Under the pieces are notes generated by a model. It did no database searches. It saw only the letters and a list, made by a program, of their open reading frames with translations, and was not told where the DNA came from. Below are positions 17,500-26,835 of a stretch of 64,000 nt of DNA, piece after piece. The translations under genes were made by a program, and so were the position numbers. This stretch comes from JAPOXR01 sp965116115 (GTDB lineage Bacteria > Pseudomonadota > Alphaproteobacteria > Rhodobacterales > Rhodobacteraceae). How positions within the stretch are numbered: the stretch's first letter is position 1; every line of letters starts with the position of its first letter. The stretch is taken from NCBI GenBank assembly GCA_965116115.1, contig OZ220486.1, forward strand, positions 2,480,001 through 2,544,000, read 5' to 3'.

Positions 17500-18705
17500 A
17501 TGATTCGTCAGATTGTTTTGTTAAGCGTGGGTCTTTGCCTGTCAACCGCCCCCGGGGCTGCCCAGTTCAATCCGTTCCAGACCGCGCTCACGGTCAACGG
17601 GATCGGCATCAGCCATTATGACCTCGACCAGCGCAGGCGGCTGCTGAGCGCCCTCAACACTACGGGCGATCTGACACGGCAGGCCGAAGACGCGCTGATA
17701 TCCGAGCGGCTTTATCTTGAAGAGGCGGAACGGCTTGCTCTCGACGTCGATCAGGAGGACATCGATTCGGGAATCTCGGAATTCGCCGCGAGGGCCGCGC
17801 TGACGTCGGAGCAGTTTTTGAACGAGATCGCGAAATTCGGCGTCACTGAGGAATCATTCACTGCCTTTGTCCGCGCCGGCGTGGCATGGCGCAAAGTCAT
17901 CAGGGCCAGATTCTCCCCGAATGTCGCACTGATTGACATCTTTGATGTCGAACAGTCGCTGGCTTTCCAGCCTCCGCCGACGATCACATCCGTCCGCCTG
18001 TCTGAAATCGCTCTTTCGCTGCGTCCGAGCGCGGCGGAGCGCAGCCGGGACGTCACCGGCCAGATTTCCCGGACCGTGGCGTCGGCTGATGAATTCGCTG
18101 ATGTCGCGCGGTCGCTTTCGATCGCGAACACTCGGGAGGAAGGAGGTTCCATCGGCTGGATTCCGCTTTCGCGGCTGCCCGTCAATGCCCAGTCAGCCAT
18201 CCGCGCCACGCCGGCTGGCCAAATCACCCGGCCGGTTGAGACCGAAAACGCCATTTTCGTGTTCTTCAAACATGAGGTACGCGAGGAATCCAGCTTCTTG
18301 TTGCCGGAAATCACTGAGTACGCGGTGCTGCGCATTGCTCCCGAAGGGGATCAAACAGCCCGCCAGAGGGCGATGACGGTGATCTCGCGCGTGGACGGCT
18401 GCGATGATCTGCGCTCAATATCGCGCGGGTTTCCCAGAGGGCATTTCCGTGCGAATTCGGTCAGCGCGGACGCCGGCCCGGGACTGTATGCGCTTCAGCT
18501 GGACCGGCTTGACAGCGGAGAGAGCGAGGTCCTGCCGATCAAGGGATCAGAAGCCGTCGAACTGTTGATGGTCTGCGGCCGCCGCGCCTCGCTGCCCGAA
18601 GAACAGCGCGAAGCCGTCCTTAATCAGAAGCGCGATGAAAAACTGGCGGAATACGCATCCATTTTCCTTGCCAACCTGAGGGCCTCGGCGATCATCATCA
18701 AGTGA
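17500..18705 (+). CDS. surA: SurA-like periplasmic peptidyl-prolyl isomerase/chaperone
   Basis: Periplasmic chaperone for outer-membrane proteins. The ATG at 17500 gives 401 residues with a signal peptide (QIVLLSVGLCLSTAPGAAQ), then the SurA N-terminal domain (ALTVNGIGISHYDLDQRRRLL, LYLEEAERLALDVDQEDIDSGI). A parvulin-type PPIase domain follows, with LRPSAAERSRDVTGQISRTV, DEFADVARSLSIANTREEGGSIGWIPLSRLP and AGQITRPVETENAIFVFF. The C-terminal helix returns to the core fold. It lies 16 bp after lptD and shares one base with the pdxA start. Confidence 0.92.
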   Translation: MIRQIVLLSVGLCLSTAPGAAQFNPFQTALTVNGIGISHYDLDQRRRLLSALNTTGDLTRQAEDALISERLYLEEAERLALDVDQEDIDSGISEFAARAALTSEQFLNEIAKFGVTEESFTAFVRAGVAWRKVIRARFSPNVALIDIFDVEQSLAFQPPPTITSVRLSEIALSLRPSAAERSRDVTGQISRTVASADEFADVARSLSIANTREEGGSIGWIPLSRLPVNAQSAIRATPAGQITRPVETENAIFVFFKHEVREESSFLLPEITEYAVLRIAPEGDQTARQRAMTVISRVDGCDDLRSISRGFPRGHFRANSVSADAGPGLYALQLDRLDSGESEVLPIKGSEAVELLMVCGRRASLPEEQREAVLNQKRDEKLAEYASIFLANLRASAIIIK

Positions 18706-19691
18706 TGCGGAAACCCGTTGCTCTGACTCCGGGAGATCCCGCCGGAGTCGGAATTGAAATCGCGACGGCGGCTTGGTCTTCGCTGCGCCGCGAGATGTCG
18801 TTTTTTTTGATCGTTGACCGCAGGCAGGCGGCGGCGCTCAAAGGCGCTGTCCCTTGGTGCGAGATCACGGATCCCGGGCGGGCGGCGCAGGCAATGGAAC
18901 ACGGCCTGCCGTTTTTTCATCTTGATTTTCCGGCTGTAGCCGAACCCGGATGTCCCGCGCCCGAAAATGCCGCCGCCGTGATTTCGGCGGTTGAAATCGC
19001 CGCCGGCATGGCGAAGCGCGGCGAAGCCGCGTCGGTATGCACCGGCCCCGTCAGCAAACGGATTCTCCGGCAGTCGGGTGCGTTTCCGTTTCCCGGCCAT
19101 ACCGAATTTCTTGCGACACTCTGCGGTGTCAGACATGCGGCCATGATGCTGGCTTCGCCGATGCTCCGCGTCGTGCCGGTCACCATTCACGCGCCCGTCA
19201 GCGAGGTGCCGAATCGGCTGAGCGCCGCCGCCATTGTCCGCACGGCCGAGACCGCGCACGACGCTCTGCGCCGGGATTTCGCGGTGGAGGAGCCGCGCAT
19301 AGCGGTCGCCGCACTAAATCCGCATGCCGGCGAGGGCGGAATGATCGGAAACGAAGAACGGAAGATCATTTCACCCGCCGTGAAAAAACTGGCGGAATCC
19401 GGCATGAATGTGACCGGCCCTCACCCGGCTGACAGCATGTTCCATGACGAAGCCAGACGGAATTACGACGCGGCCGTGTGCATGTATCACGATCAGGCAT
19501 TGACCCCCGTGAAAACGTTGGACTTTCACGGGACTGTCAATGTCACGCTGGGACTTCCCATCGTACGCACATCTCCGGACCATGGCACTGGATTCGACAT
19601 TGCCGGCAAGGGACTGGCGAAGCCTGACAGCCTGCTGCGGGCGCTCCGGATGTCGTTGGAAATATCCTCCCGCCGAAATTCCCGCGCTTGA
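18705..19691 (+). CDS. pdxA: 4-hydroxythreonine-4-phosphate dehydrogenase
   Basis: Pyridoxal phosphate biosynthesis (DXP-dependent route): oxidises 4-phosphohydroxy-L-threonine. The 328-residue protein holds the family motifs TPGDPAGVGIEIA at the N-terminus, CTGPVSKRILR, FPGHTEFLA, NPHAGEGGMIGNEE, GPHPADSMFHDE, MYHDQALTPVKTLDF and RTSPDHGTGFDIAGKG, which include the metal-binding His positions. The ATG overlaps the surA stop (TGATG) and the C-terminus overlaps the TTG start of rsmA, so it is translationally coupled on both sides. The surA-pdxA-rsmA order is classical in proteobacteria. Confidence 0.96.
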   Translation: MRKPVALTPGDPAGVGIEIATAAWSSLRREMSFFLIVDRRQAAALKGAVPWCEITDPGRAAQAMEHGLPFFHLDFPAVAEPGCPAPENAAAVISAVEIAAGMAKRGEAASVCTGPVSKRILRQSGAFPFPGHTEFLATLCGVRHAAMMLASPMLRVVPVTIHAPVSEVPNRLSAAAIVRTAETAHDALRRDFAVEEPRIAVAALNPHAGEGGMIGNEERKIISPAVKKLAESGMNVTGPHPADSMFHDEARRNYDAAVCMYHDQALTPVKTLDFHGTVNVTLGLPIVRTSPDHGTGFDIAGKGLAKPDSLLRALRMSLEISSRRNSRA

Positions 19692-20524
19692 CCGGTCTTT
19701 CCGAGCTTCCGCCGCTGCGCGAGGTGATCGCCGCCCACCGGCTGTCAGCCCGCAGGCAGCTGGGACAGAATTTCTTGCTTGACGGAAATATCACCGACAA
19801 AATCGCTGCTCTGGCGGGTCCCCTTGAAGGCCGCGATGTGCTGGAGATCGGTCCCGGCCCGGGCGGTCTGACCCGCAGCTTGGTGAAGGCGGGAGCCAGA
19901 AGAGTGGTCGCCGTCGAAAAGGACGCCCGTTTTCTTCCCGCTCTCCGCGATCTGGCTGCGTCAGCAGCCAATACCGTGATCATTCATGGCGATGCGCTGG
20001 AATTTGATGCTCAGGCACATCTGGCCAGACCGGCGAAAGTTGTCTCAAACCTTCCCTTCAACGCAGCCGCCAAGCTGTTTTCCGGCTGGATGGAAGCGCG
20101 CGAGTGGCCGCCGTTCTGGGAAAGTCTGACGCTGATGTTTCAGCAGGAGACAGCAGAGCGGATCATCGCGCGTCCGGGATCGAAAACCTATGGCCGGCTG
20201 TCGGTGCTGGCCCAGTGGCGATCGAGGGCGCGTCTTGTTCTGAAAGTGCCGGCGGCGGCCTTTGTGCCGCGCCCGAAGGTCAATGCCTCCGTGATCACAA
20301 TCGACTGTCCGAGGTCACCGCCGGATGCACCGGACATGCTTATTTTGGGTGAATTGACCAAAGCCGCATTCGGGCAGAGACGCAAAATGCTGAGGACAAG
20401 CCTCAGACATTTCTGTCCTGATATCAATGCCTGTCTGGAAGAGACGGGAATCGATCCGTCCGCACGGCCGGAGACCGTGTCAATCGACCAATTCCGCTGC
20501 CTGGCCCGGAGCATACCGCGCTGA
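19688..20524 (+). CDS. rsmA: 16S rRNA (adenine1518/1519-N6) dimethyltransferase
   Basis: Dimethylates A1518 and A1519 of 16S rRNA late in small-subunit assembly. The 278-residue SAM-dependent enzyme shows ARRQLGQNFLLDGNITDKIA, the SAM-binding VLEIGPGPGGLTRSLVKAGA, VVAVEKDARFLPAL, the catalytic NLPFN motif (VVSNLPFNAAAKLF) and the C-terminal VPRPKVNASVITI and AFGQRRKMLRTSLR. The start is TTG at 19688, inside the pdxA stop region (TTGA). It is the last gene of the operon and converges with the DUF4167 gene. Confidence 0.96.
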   Translation: MTGLSELPPLREVIAAHRLSARRQLGQNFLLDGNITDKIAALAGPLEGRDVLEIGPGPGGLTRSLVKAGARRVVAVEKDARFLPALRDLAASAANTVIIHGDALEFDAQAHLARPAKVVSNLPFNAAAKLFSGWMEAREWPPFWESLTLMFQQETAERIIARPGSKTYGRLSVLAQWRSRARLVLKVPAAAFVPRPKVNASVITIDCPRSPPDAPDMLILGELTKAAFGQRRKMLRTSLRHFCPDINACLEETGIDPSARPETVSIDQFRCLARSIPR

Positions 20525-20560
20525 GGAATGTTCAGCCGCGCCATGCGGATCCGCCGGACG

Positions 20561-20938
20561 CTACGCGCCTATCGGAGCCGCGCTTTGGTTCTGGCGGTCA
20601 AGGTCGCCGGAATGCGCTCTCCTGACGCTGCCGGTTCCGGCCGGCCGCTCACCTGCATAATGAGCCTGCTGCGCGCTCCGTCTGGCTTCCACTTCCCGGT
20701 TCGCCTCGCTGAGCATCCGAATGAAGTGTTCGGCATGCTGCGCGTGGTTTTCCGCAAGAACCCGGTCGCCGGCAAGAAGAGCATCCCTCGAAAGAGCATG
20801 GTACTTATCGATAATTTGTTGTGGGTTGCCCCGTACTTTGCCTTCCGGCCCTGAACTTTCGAACACCCGGTTCACAACGTTGCCGTTGGAGCGCCGGCTG
20901 CCCTTACTCCGCATCCGCGGTTTGTTTGTTGGTCTCAT
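20561..20938 (-). CDS. DUF4167 domain protein
   Basis: A 125-residue protein with the alphaproteobacterial DUF4167 core VNRVFESSGPEGKVRGNPQQ followed by the helical DKYHALSRDALLAGDRVLAENHAQHAEHFIRML. The N-terminus is very basic (RMRSKGSRRSNGN), suggesting nucleic-acid or ribosome contact, though no function is established. The tail is short compared with relatives that carry long Arg-rich extensions. In many alphaproteobacteria it follows prmC directly. Here 420 bp separate them. Confidence 0.85.
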   Translation of the reverse strand: MRPTNKPRMRSKGSRRSNGNVVNRVFESSGPEGKVRGNPQQIIDKYHALSRDALLAGDRVLAENHAQHAEHFIRMLSEANREVEARRSAQQAHYAGERPAGTGSVRRAHSGDLDRQNQSAAPIGA

Positions 20939-21358
20939 GATTTGCTTTTGTCGTCAAGAATATGCCAAGCTTTCATGACAGCCCTGACGGACTGCTGGAA
21001 GCGAATCCTTGGATTGATGGTTTTCCTCAGTTCCCGCCATTCACCGGCGCCGGAATGTCGGCGCTGAACCCGGGTTCAGGCCGCTGCCTTGCCGCTGCTC
21101 TAGTCTGAAAACCGCTTGGTTGCAATCAGCACCGCATCGGAACGACTCCATTCCGGATCGGCATTTACCGTACTTGACAAGGAGTTGCAACAGTTTCCCT
21201 CCCTCTCTGCGGCTATGCAGCCGATTTTCGCCGTGATTCGCAGATTTTTCTTCCAGTTTGCGCATTGCCGTGGCCGGCGACCGGCCTGATTTGACCAAGC
21301 GACCTTTCGAGACGGCGGTTCCGTTCCGCCCCGGAAGCGGCTGACAACAACACGGCAT
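20939..21358. other. 420-bp gap between prmC and the DUF4167 gene
   Basis: I see no supported gene. Minus-strand frames up to 105 codons exist but have no family likeness and lack good starts. The gap interrupts an otherwise tight prfA-prmC-DUF4167 order and may hold a promoter for the DUF4167 gene. Confidence 0.5.
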
Positions 21359-22201
21359 TCAAGGCGTCCCAAGGCAAAAACTCAGCGCGCGCGGCCGCTG
21401 GTCAAGATCAAAATGGACATCACCGGACTCCAGCCCTCCCGAAACAAAGATCGCCGTCACGGGTTCAAGCTGACCGGGGCCGATTTCCACAATCAGCCGT
21501 CCCCCGGACCTTAGACATTCGGCGGCGTTTTCCGCGATCTCGCGGTACGCGCCGAGTCCGTCTCCACCGGGAGTCAGTGCATGCCTGGGCTCCCAGAGGG
21601 CCACTTCAGGCTCCAGTCCGCTGAAATCGCGTTCCGGAATATAGGGGGGATTGGCGAGAATCACATCGAATTCAGCATTAATTCCAGCCAGCCAGTCGCC
21701 CCGCAGGAATTCCGTGCGGCCTTCGCAGCCTGTCCGCAGCGCATTCCGCCGCGCCACCGCGAGCGCTTTTTCGCAGCAGTCAATCCCAAGGCCGGCTGCT
21801 TCCGGCAGCTTGGCCAGAACCGACAGCAACAGGCATCCGCTTCCGGTTCCCAAGTCCAGAACCGTGTCTGGTCCGCAGCCTATTGCCGCCTCCGCCAGCA
21901 GTTCCGATTCCGGCCGCGGATCCAGCACGTGCGGACTGACCTCGAATTCATGATCAAAAAACCACCGTTTTCCTGTGATCCGCGATACTGGCCGGCGCTG
22001 CTCCCGGCTGGTGATATAGATATCGAACAGATCTGCCGCGGCATCATCCATCTCATCCCGAAGAGACGGATTCCGGCTGTGTCCCAGTGAAGACAGGGCG
22101 TGCGTCAGCAATCGCCACATATCTCTTTCGGGTTCCGGCACACCCGCTTTCCGCAATCGGAGCGCGGCCCCGGCCAAGGCTTCACCAACCAGCTGAGTCA
22201 T
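21359..22201 (-). CDS. prmC: Release factor glutamine methyltransferase
   Basis: Methylates the GGQ glutamine of class I release factors. The 280-residue protein has an N-terminal helical substrate domain (ERDMWRLLTHALSSL), RPVSRITGKRWFFDHEFEV, the SAM-binding TVLDLGTGSGCLLLSVLAKLP and the catalytic motif VILANPPYIPERDFSGLEPEV. The ATG overlaps the stop of prfA by 4 bp, so enzyme and substrate are co-translated, the common arrangement. Confidence 0.95.
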   Translation of the reverse strand: MTQLVGEALAGAALRLRKAGVPEPERDMWRLLTHALSSLGHSRNPSLRDEMDDAAADLFDIYITSREQRRPVSRITGKRWFFDHEFEVSPHVLDPRPESELLAEAAIGCGPDTVLDLGTGSGCLLLSVLAKLPEAAGLGIDCCEKALAVARRNALRTGCEGRTEFLRGDWLAGINAEFDVILANPPYIPERDFSGLEPEVALWEPRHALTPGGDGLGAYREIAENAAECLRSGGRLIVEIGPGQLEPVTAIFVSGGLESGDVHFDLDQRPRALSFCLGTP

Positions 22202-23250
22202 TCGGCAAGTCCGGTCAGCTGACTCGCTCTGTCTGCGGAAATCAGCGCGTCAATCATCTCATCCATTTCGCCTTCCATAAATCTATTGAGCTTGTACAGT
22301 GTCATGTTGATCCTGTGGTCCGTCACCCTGCCCTGTGGAAAATTATACGTTCTGATACGTTCCGACCGGTCACCGCTACCCACTTGAGCTTTTCTCGCCG
22401 CTGCACGCTCAGCTTCAGCCCGGCTGCGTTCGATTTCAAACAACCGCGCTCTCAGAACCTTCATCGCCGTGCCGCGGTTTCGATGCTGCGACTTCTCAGA
22501 AGAAACCACGGAAATGCCGGTCGGCAAATGGGTGATGCGCACCGCTGAGTCGGTTGTGTTAACGTGCTGCCCGCCGGCTCCGCTGGACCTCATCGTGTCA
22601 ATCCGCAGATCAGACTGCGCAATCTGGATTTCAACATCGTCCGGCTCCGGCAACACCGCCACGGTCGCCGCCGATGTGTGTATGCGTCCTCCGGCTTCCG
22701 TCACGGGAACGCGCTGCACGCGGTGCACGCCCGACTCAAACCTCAGCCGGGCAAAGACGCCTTTGCCGCGCAACTGCGCGGAGACTTCGCGGAAACCGCC
22801 GAGAACCGTCGTATTGCTCTCCAGCGGCGCGAATTTCCAGCCTTTTTCCTGAGCATAGCGCTCATAAAGACGGAAAAGATCGCCGGCGAACAGCGCGGCT
22901 TCCTCGCCGCCGGTTCCGGCCCGGATTTCAACGATCGCAGAACGCGCGCCGTCCATGTCCTTAGGCAACAGCGCGGACTGGAGATCCGCGGAAATTCTCT
23001 CCAGCAAACGTCTCAGAACGAAAAGTTCTTCTTCCGCCAGCTGCCGCAGTTCCGGATCCTCTCGCATCGATTCCGCTGCTTCGATATCCTCCTGCGCCGC
23101 CCTGTATTTCACTATCTGGCTGACAACGTCCTGCAGTCCGCTGAATTCCCGAGAAAGCACGGCGACCTCTGCTCCGCTCGCCGTCTGCAGCCGGGCTTCA
23201 AGCTCGGCATGGCGGGCAACGATCTTGTCCAGTTTTTCCCGTGGCATCAT
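22198..23250 (-). CDS. prfA: Peptide chain release factor 1
   Basis: Recognises UAA and UAG and triggers peptide release. The 350-residue protein holds RAGTGGEEAALFAGDL, the GAGGQHVNTTDSAVRITHLP stretch with the catalytic GGQ, GTAMKVLRARLFEIER and the RIRTYNFPQGRVTDHRINMTLYKL block. The anticodon-like recognition region is in domain 2 (HRVQRVPVTEAGGRIHTSAA). It is upstream of prmC with a 4-bp overlap. Confidence 0.96.
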   Translation of the reverse strand: MMPREKLDKIVARHAELEARLQTASGAEVAVLSREFSGLQDVVSQIVKYRAAQEDIEAAESMREDPELRQLAEEELFVLRRLLERISADLQSALLPKDMDGARSAIVEIRAGTGGEEAALFAGDLFRLYERYAQEKGWKFAPLESNTTVLGGFREVSAQLRGKGVFARLRFESGVHRVQRVPVTEAGGRIHTSAATVAVLPEPDDVEIQIAQSDLRIDTMRSSGAGGQHVNTTDSAVRITHLPTGISVVSSEKSQHRNRGTAMKVLRARLFEIERSRAEAERAAARKAQVGSGDRSERIRTYNFPQGRVTDHRINMTLYKLNRFMEGEMDEMIDALISADRASQLTGLAE

Positions 23251-23784
23251 GGTTCTGCCCGCGGCTCCCGATCTGTTGCGGTTTTAATCATCCGGCCGTC
23301 CGTTTGCGGAATTCAAGCGGCGCCACCGGTTCCTCCGACTGCGGTTCCGCTGATCAAGCCGTAAATTCCATGAGACTTAAGCATATTCGGCTGCATTAAA
23401 AAAACAAATTCCCATAATTGACGGCAACGTTCTGGAATTCGACGTCCCGGAGGAATCGGGCGGCGCATGCATCATCTGTACTGATCGGGGCGCAGCCGGC
23501 GGGTTGCGGCATCAATATATTCGGTGATGCTGGCATCATGCAGGCGTTCCATGCTTGGGCCTCCACCATGCACGCATAACAAGGGCGCACAGTCGAGCGC
23601 GTGATCGCCGCAATGGAGGAGAACCATCCGTAGTTGGCCGCCAAGGCATTGGCATTATATGTGAAATCAACCGCGGCCGCGACTGGGCGGACCTCGTCAT
23701 CGATGATACCCAAGCACCCAAGGAACGTCTGTAGTAGCTGGTCAGGTAAGCTGGCAAACGTGCCCGGAGACGGGATCATTTGCC
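23251..23784. other. Gap with an unassigned minus-strand frame, cut by an IS insertion
   Basis: A minus-strand frame spans 23396-23779 (MIPSPGTFASLPDQLL to the stop after NYGNLFF, 127 codons) and would continue upstream past the ISAs1-type insertion at 23785. I recognise no family. It may be the 3' part of a gene broken by the element, since the 12-bp flanking repeat lies inside it. Confidence 0.35.
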
Positions 23785-23873
23785 AAGGCTATTTTATTGT
23801 CGGCCCGGCTATCGGCGTATGCTGATTTTCAGGCCGGCTGTTCCGTTTTCGATGCAGTAAAGTTCCGGCCGTT

Positions 23874-26115
23874 ATGATTCTTCCGCCCCCGGATTCCTCC
23901 ATCGACCTTCGCGAGGCAGCGGTGTGTCTGACCCGCGGCGCGCGTGAGCACCGGCTCCAGTACCGTCTTACAGAGGAGCATCACTGCCTGCGGTTTCACG
24001 GCATCATCGGAAAGGGCCTGCACCATGTCACCCTGCACGGCGAGACCTGGATCGCGCCGGTCGGCTGGCAGCCTGGCGCGTTCAAGCTTGCCGCACGCGA
24101 CCGCTGGATCGGCTGGTCCGCGGAGAGGCAGTTCCGGCGCCTGCATCTGATCGTGAACAATTCCCGGTTCGCCATTCTCAGACCGAGGGGGCCGAACCCA
24201 GTGTCCCGCGTGCTCGGTCTGAGCCCTCGGCGGCTGTCCGCCGACATCGAAGCCGCGCACGGATATCCGGTCTTCCTCGCGGAGACGTCCGCAGCCGTCC
24301 CGCGCTTCGCCGGGACCTGCTGCCGCGCGTCGAACCAGCGCTCGCCAGTACTGACGCGCGGTTTCGGCCGCGAACCCGGCGGCGCCGCGCGCTTCCGCTG
24401 CCATGGCCGGACTGAGGAGATCTTCATGTGCGAACTGACCGACGGTGCCGCCGAGGCGCTGAGCCGGGATGCGATCCCGGACAGTTGGAACGCAGAGCGG
24501 CACGACAGCGCCGGGCCGATGGCCGCGCCCGGGCTGCGCGGCTTGTTCGCATGCTTGGGCGAGGTCCCCGAGTGCCGCAAGCCCCGGGGCAAGCGCTGTC
24601 CGCTGACAACCGTTCCCGCGATCGCCGTCGCGGCCCGGCTCGCCGGCTGCCGCGGCGTGACCGCGTTCGCCTGGTTCGCCGCCCTGCTAACCCAGAAGCA
24701 GCTCGCGGCCGCAGCCTCGTTCTTCAGCCCGTCGAGGAAATGCTGCACCGCGCCTGCGGTCCTGCGTTCCATGACATCCTTGCCGACCTGCCGCCCGACA
24801 CGCCAGCCGACGCCATCGGCCTGCAGCCAGCGCAAAAGGTCGGCGCGGACACGCCGCTCGCCATGGACGGCAAGGACATCCGCAGCGCTTCCAGACAGAC
24901 TGAGGACGGGCGGCGGATGACAGCCGCGGCGGTCGAGCACGGGACCGGCACAGCGCCCGGGCAGGTCGAGGTCGACGCGAAGAGCAACGAGATTCCCGCC
25001 GTGCGGGACCTCGCCGGCAGCATCGGCGCCGCGGGCCGCATCGCTGCCATGGACGCGATGCGCGCTCAGCATGAGACCGCCCGCCGGCTTCTCGCGCGGC
25101 GCGCCGACTATGTCGTCACTGCAGTCAAAGAGAACCAGGAGACCTAGGGCTATCGCTTTTGAATTTTTCTGCTCTCGAATCACCGCATTTTGTTCCATCA
25201 AGGCCTCAACAACATGAACAGAAGCAGGAAGACAGCTGATTTATCTTGTATGTTCAATGACATCACATATCCCCGGCGCGGGAACGATGCCGAGCTCGAG
25301 AGGATCAATGCTGTTGAACAGGCCGGAAAAGGCGTCGCAGCTCGGCGTGCCGTGCTTCAGATACATGAACCCAAGCAGGAATTTCTTCTTGATTTTGCCG
25401 AATTCGACTGTATCGGCGCATGTTTCGCCTCCTGACATGACGGTCAGAAGAGCGGTCATGAGCATTTCGTGAAGGTCATGCCGCATGGCGTTGCTGCGCC
25501 GGGGATCGGTTATGCCGTTGAAAATATGAAATAAATCAATCATGTTTCTGGTTGCATTGTTAAGGCATTGCTGGAACAAAATGCGGTGATTCGAGAGCAG
25601 AAAAATTCAAAAGCGATAGCCCTACCAGGAGACCATCCTCGACGACCTCAAGGCTGTCGACTTCAAGGACGCGCCCTCGTTCGAGACCTTCGAAAAGGGA
25701 CACAGGCGCATCGAGCGACGCCGCTGTGCCGCAGCCGGCCTATCCGGCCCCGAACAGTACGGCTGCGCTGCTACTCCACGGTCGCCGCCAGGCTTGTCCG
25801 CATCAAGCGTGAACGCGGGATCCTCAAGACCCGAGAGCGCAGCGTCGAGGCGACCTGGCGCCTTACCTCGCTCGCTCCCGAGCGGGCCGGACTCGAGGCG
25901 CTTCCGGCACTCGTGCGCGACTGCTGGTTCATAGAGAATCGGGTTCACTGCGCGGGCGACTTCACCTGCGGCGAGGATCGCGGCAGAGCCTGTGCGCGCC
26001 ACCTGCCGCGCAGCCTCTCCTGCCTGACGAACGCCGCTGTCGCCATCGTGCACTGCGGGGGACGCTTCAGCTGTATGCCCGAGGCTGACCGGCATTACGC
26101 CGCCCGCGCCTGAGA
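23874..26115 (+). pseudogene. DUF4338-ISAs1 transposase fusion, broken
   Basis: The first part carries a DUF4338 (Druantia DruA-type) domain: GKGLHHVTLHGETWIAPVGW, KLAARDRWIGWSAE, LHLIVNNSRFAIL and AAHGYPVFLAET are its recognisable blocks. A frameshift near 24430 moves into the ISAs1 DDE part, where DGKDIRSASRQTEDGRRM, VDAKSNEIPAVRDL, AAMDAMRAQHETARRL and YVVTAVKENQET are readable. The reading is cut by the palindromic element at 25145 and resumes at 25625 with DLKAVDFKDAPSFETFEKGH and RRIERRRC. A last part reads LVRDCWFIENRVHCAGDFTCGED-like after further shifts. The gene is thus split and multiply frameshifted. It should be inactive. Confidence 0.75.
25145..25624. mobile_element. 480-bp palindromic element made of two ISAs1 left ends head to head
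   Basis: Both termini carry the same ISAs1-type end, TAGGGCTATCGCTTTTGAA, and the flanking about 55 bp are almost identical in inverted orientation. Each arm continues into the start of an ISAs1 transposase gene (minus arm: 25241-25579, with HDLHEMLMTALLTVMSGGET and KIKKKFLLGFMYLKHGTP). The element is bounded by a perfect 10-bp duplication, CCAGGAGACC, at 25135-25144 and 25625-25634. It is inserted in the DUF4338-ISAs1 transposase gene. It has no complete transposase. Confidence 0.85.
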
Positions 26116-26786
26116 CGCGCTCGACGCGATCCTTATCCCGCCCGGCGAATGAAACGCCGCTCCTGACCCCGCGCGATGCGCCGGGAACGCGCCGCCGGAC
26201 GGCACGACGGGGCAGTCGTGCCCAGATGCTCCGAAAAGCGCGCTTGGACAGCCATGATGCGCTGACAGCGGCTGCTGAACAAGCATGCCCGTTCCCTGCC
26301 GCATCAGTGCTCAAGTAGTCTGTCTTTGTTGTGTTGATGGATAAAAAGAACGAAGTAGACGCGCCCGACATGTAACGATTTTGACGCTTCCGTCTGCTGC
26401 TCCCAGCCCGCCCGTTCCATCAATTCAACAATCAAAGACTACTAGGCCCGACAATAAAATGGTCCTGGATCATTTGCCTGATACCTTGCTGACCAGTTGC
26501 GTATGTCTTATGATTCAAACTCTTAGGCGCAATCCTAAACGTCCAAGCGGCACCGGTCCTTCGGCCGGCCTGATTACCTCACGCCGAAAGTCCCCGGGCG
26601 AAGATGGCGATCGGGGACACTTCTCGGCCCGGTCACCCGTCCCCTACCTGCAGCCGGACAAGTAGTAGACAGACCACACGCGCCCGGCCACTCTCGGACC
26701 ACCATGGCTTTGGGAACAACCCCTAGCTGCTGCTTCCCCGGGGATGTCCCACTTGGTGTTGAATTTGATACAGGCGGTGTTGCCTC

Positions 26787-26814
26787 TGCCCCGAGCATCA
26801 GCCCGGGGATTTTT
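26787..26814 (+). terminator. Hairpin plus T run at the IS256 left end
   Basis: CCCCGAGC, loop, GCCCGGGG followed by a T6 run lies upstream of the transposase start. Related hairpins occupy the same place in the other two copies. Such terminators shield an IS from outside transcription. Confidence 0.5.
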
Positions 26815-26835
26815 TGAAGAAAAGGAAGCAATGCC

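Larger units (their letters stand above)
23785..26466 (+). mobile_element. ISAs1-type element with DUF4338 (DruA-like) domain, disrupted
   Basis: A 2.7-kb element bounded by imperfect inverted ends sharing ATTTTATTGTCGG. The same 12 bases, GGATCATTTGCC, lie immediately outside both ends (23773-23784 and 26467-26478), as expected of a target duplication. It contains one degenerate transposase gene and a younger 480-bp palindromic insertion at 25145-25624. Confidence 0.75.

Noticed and set aside
20525..21358. Possible transposon remnant between prmC and the DUF4167 gene
   Set aside because: No inverted ends or transposase motif seen. Left as a plain gap.
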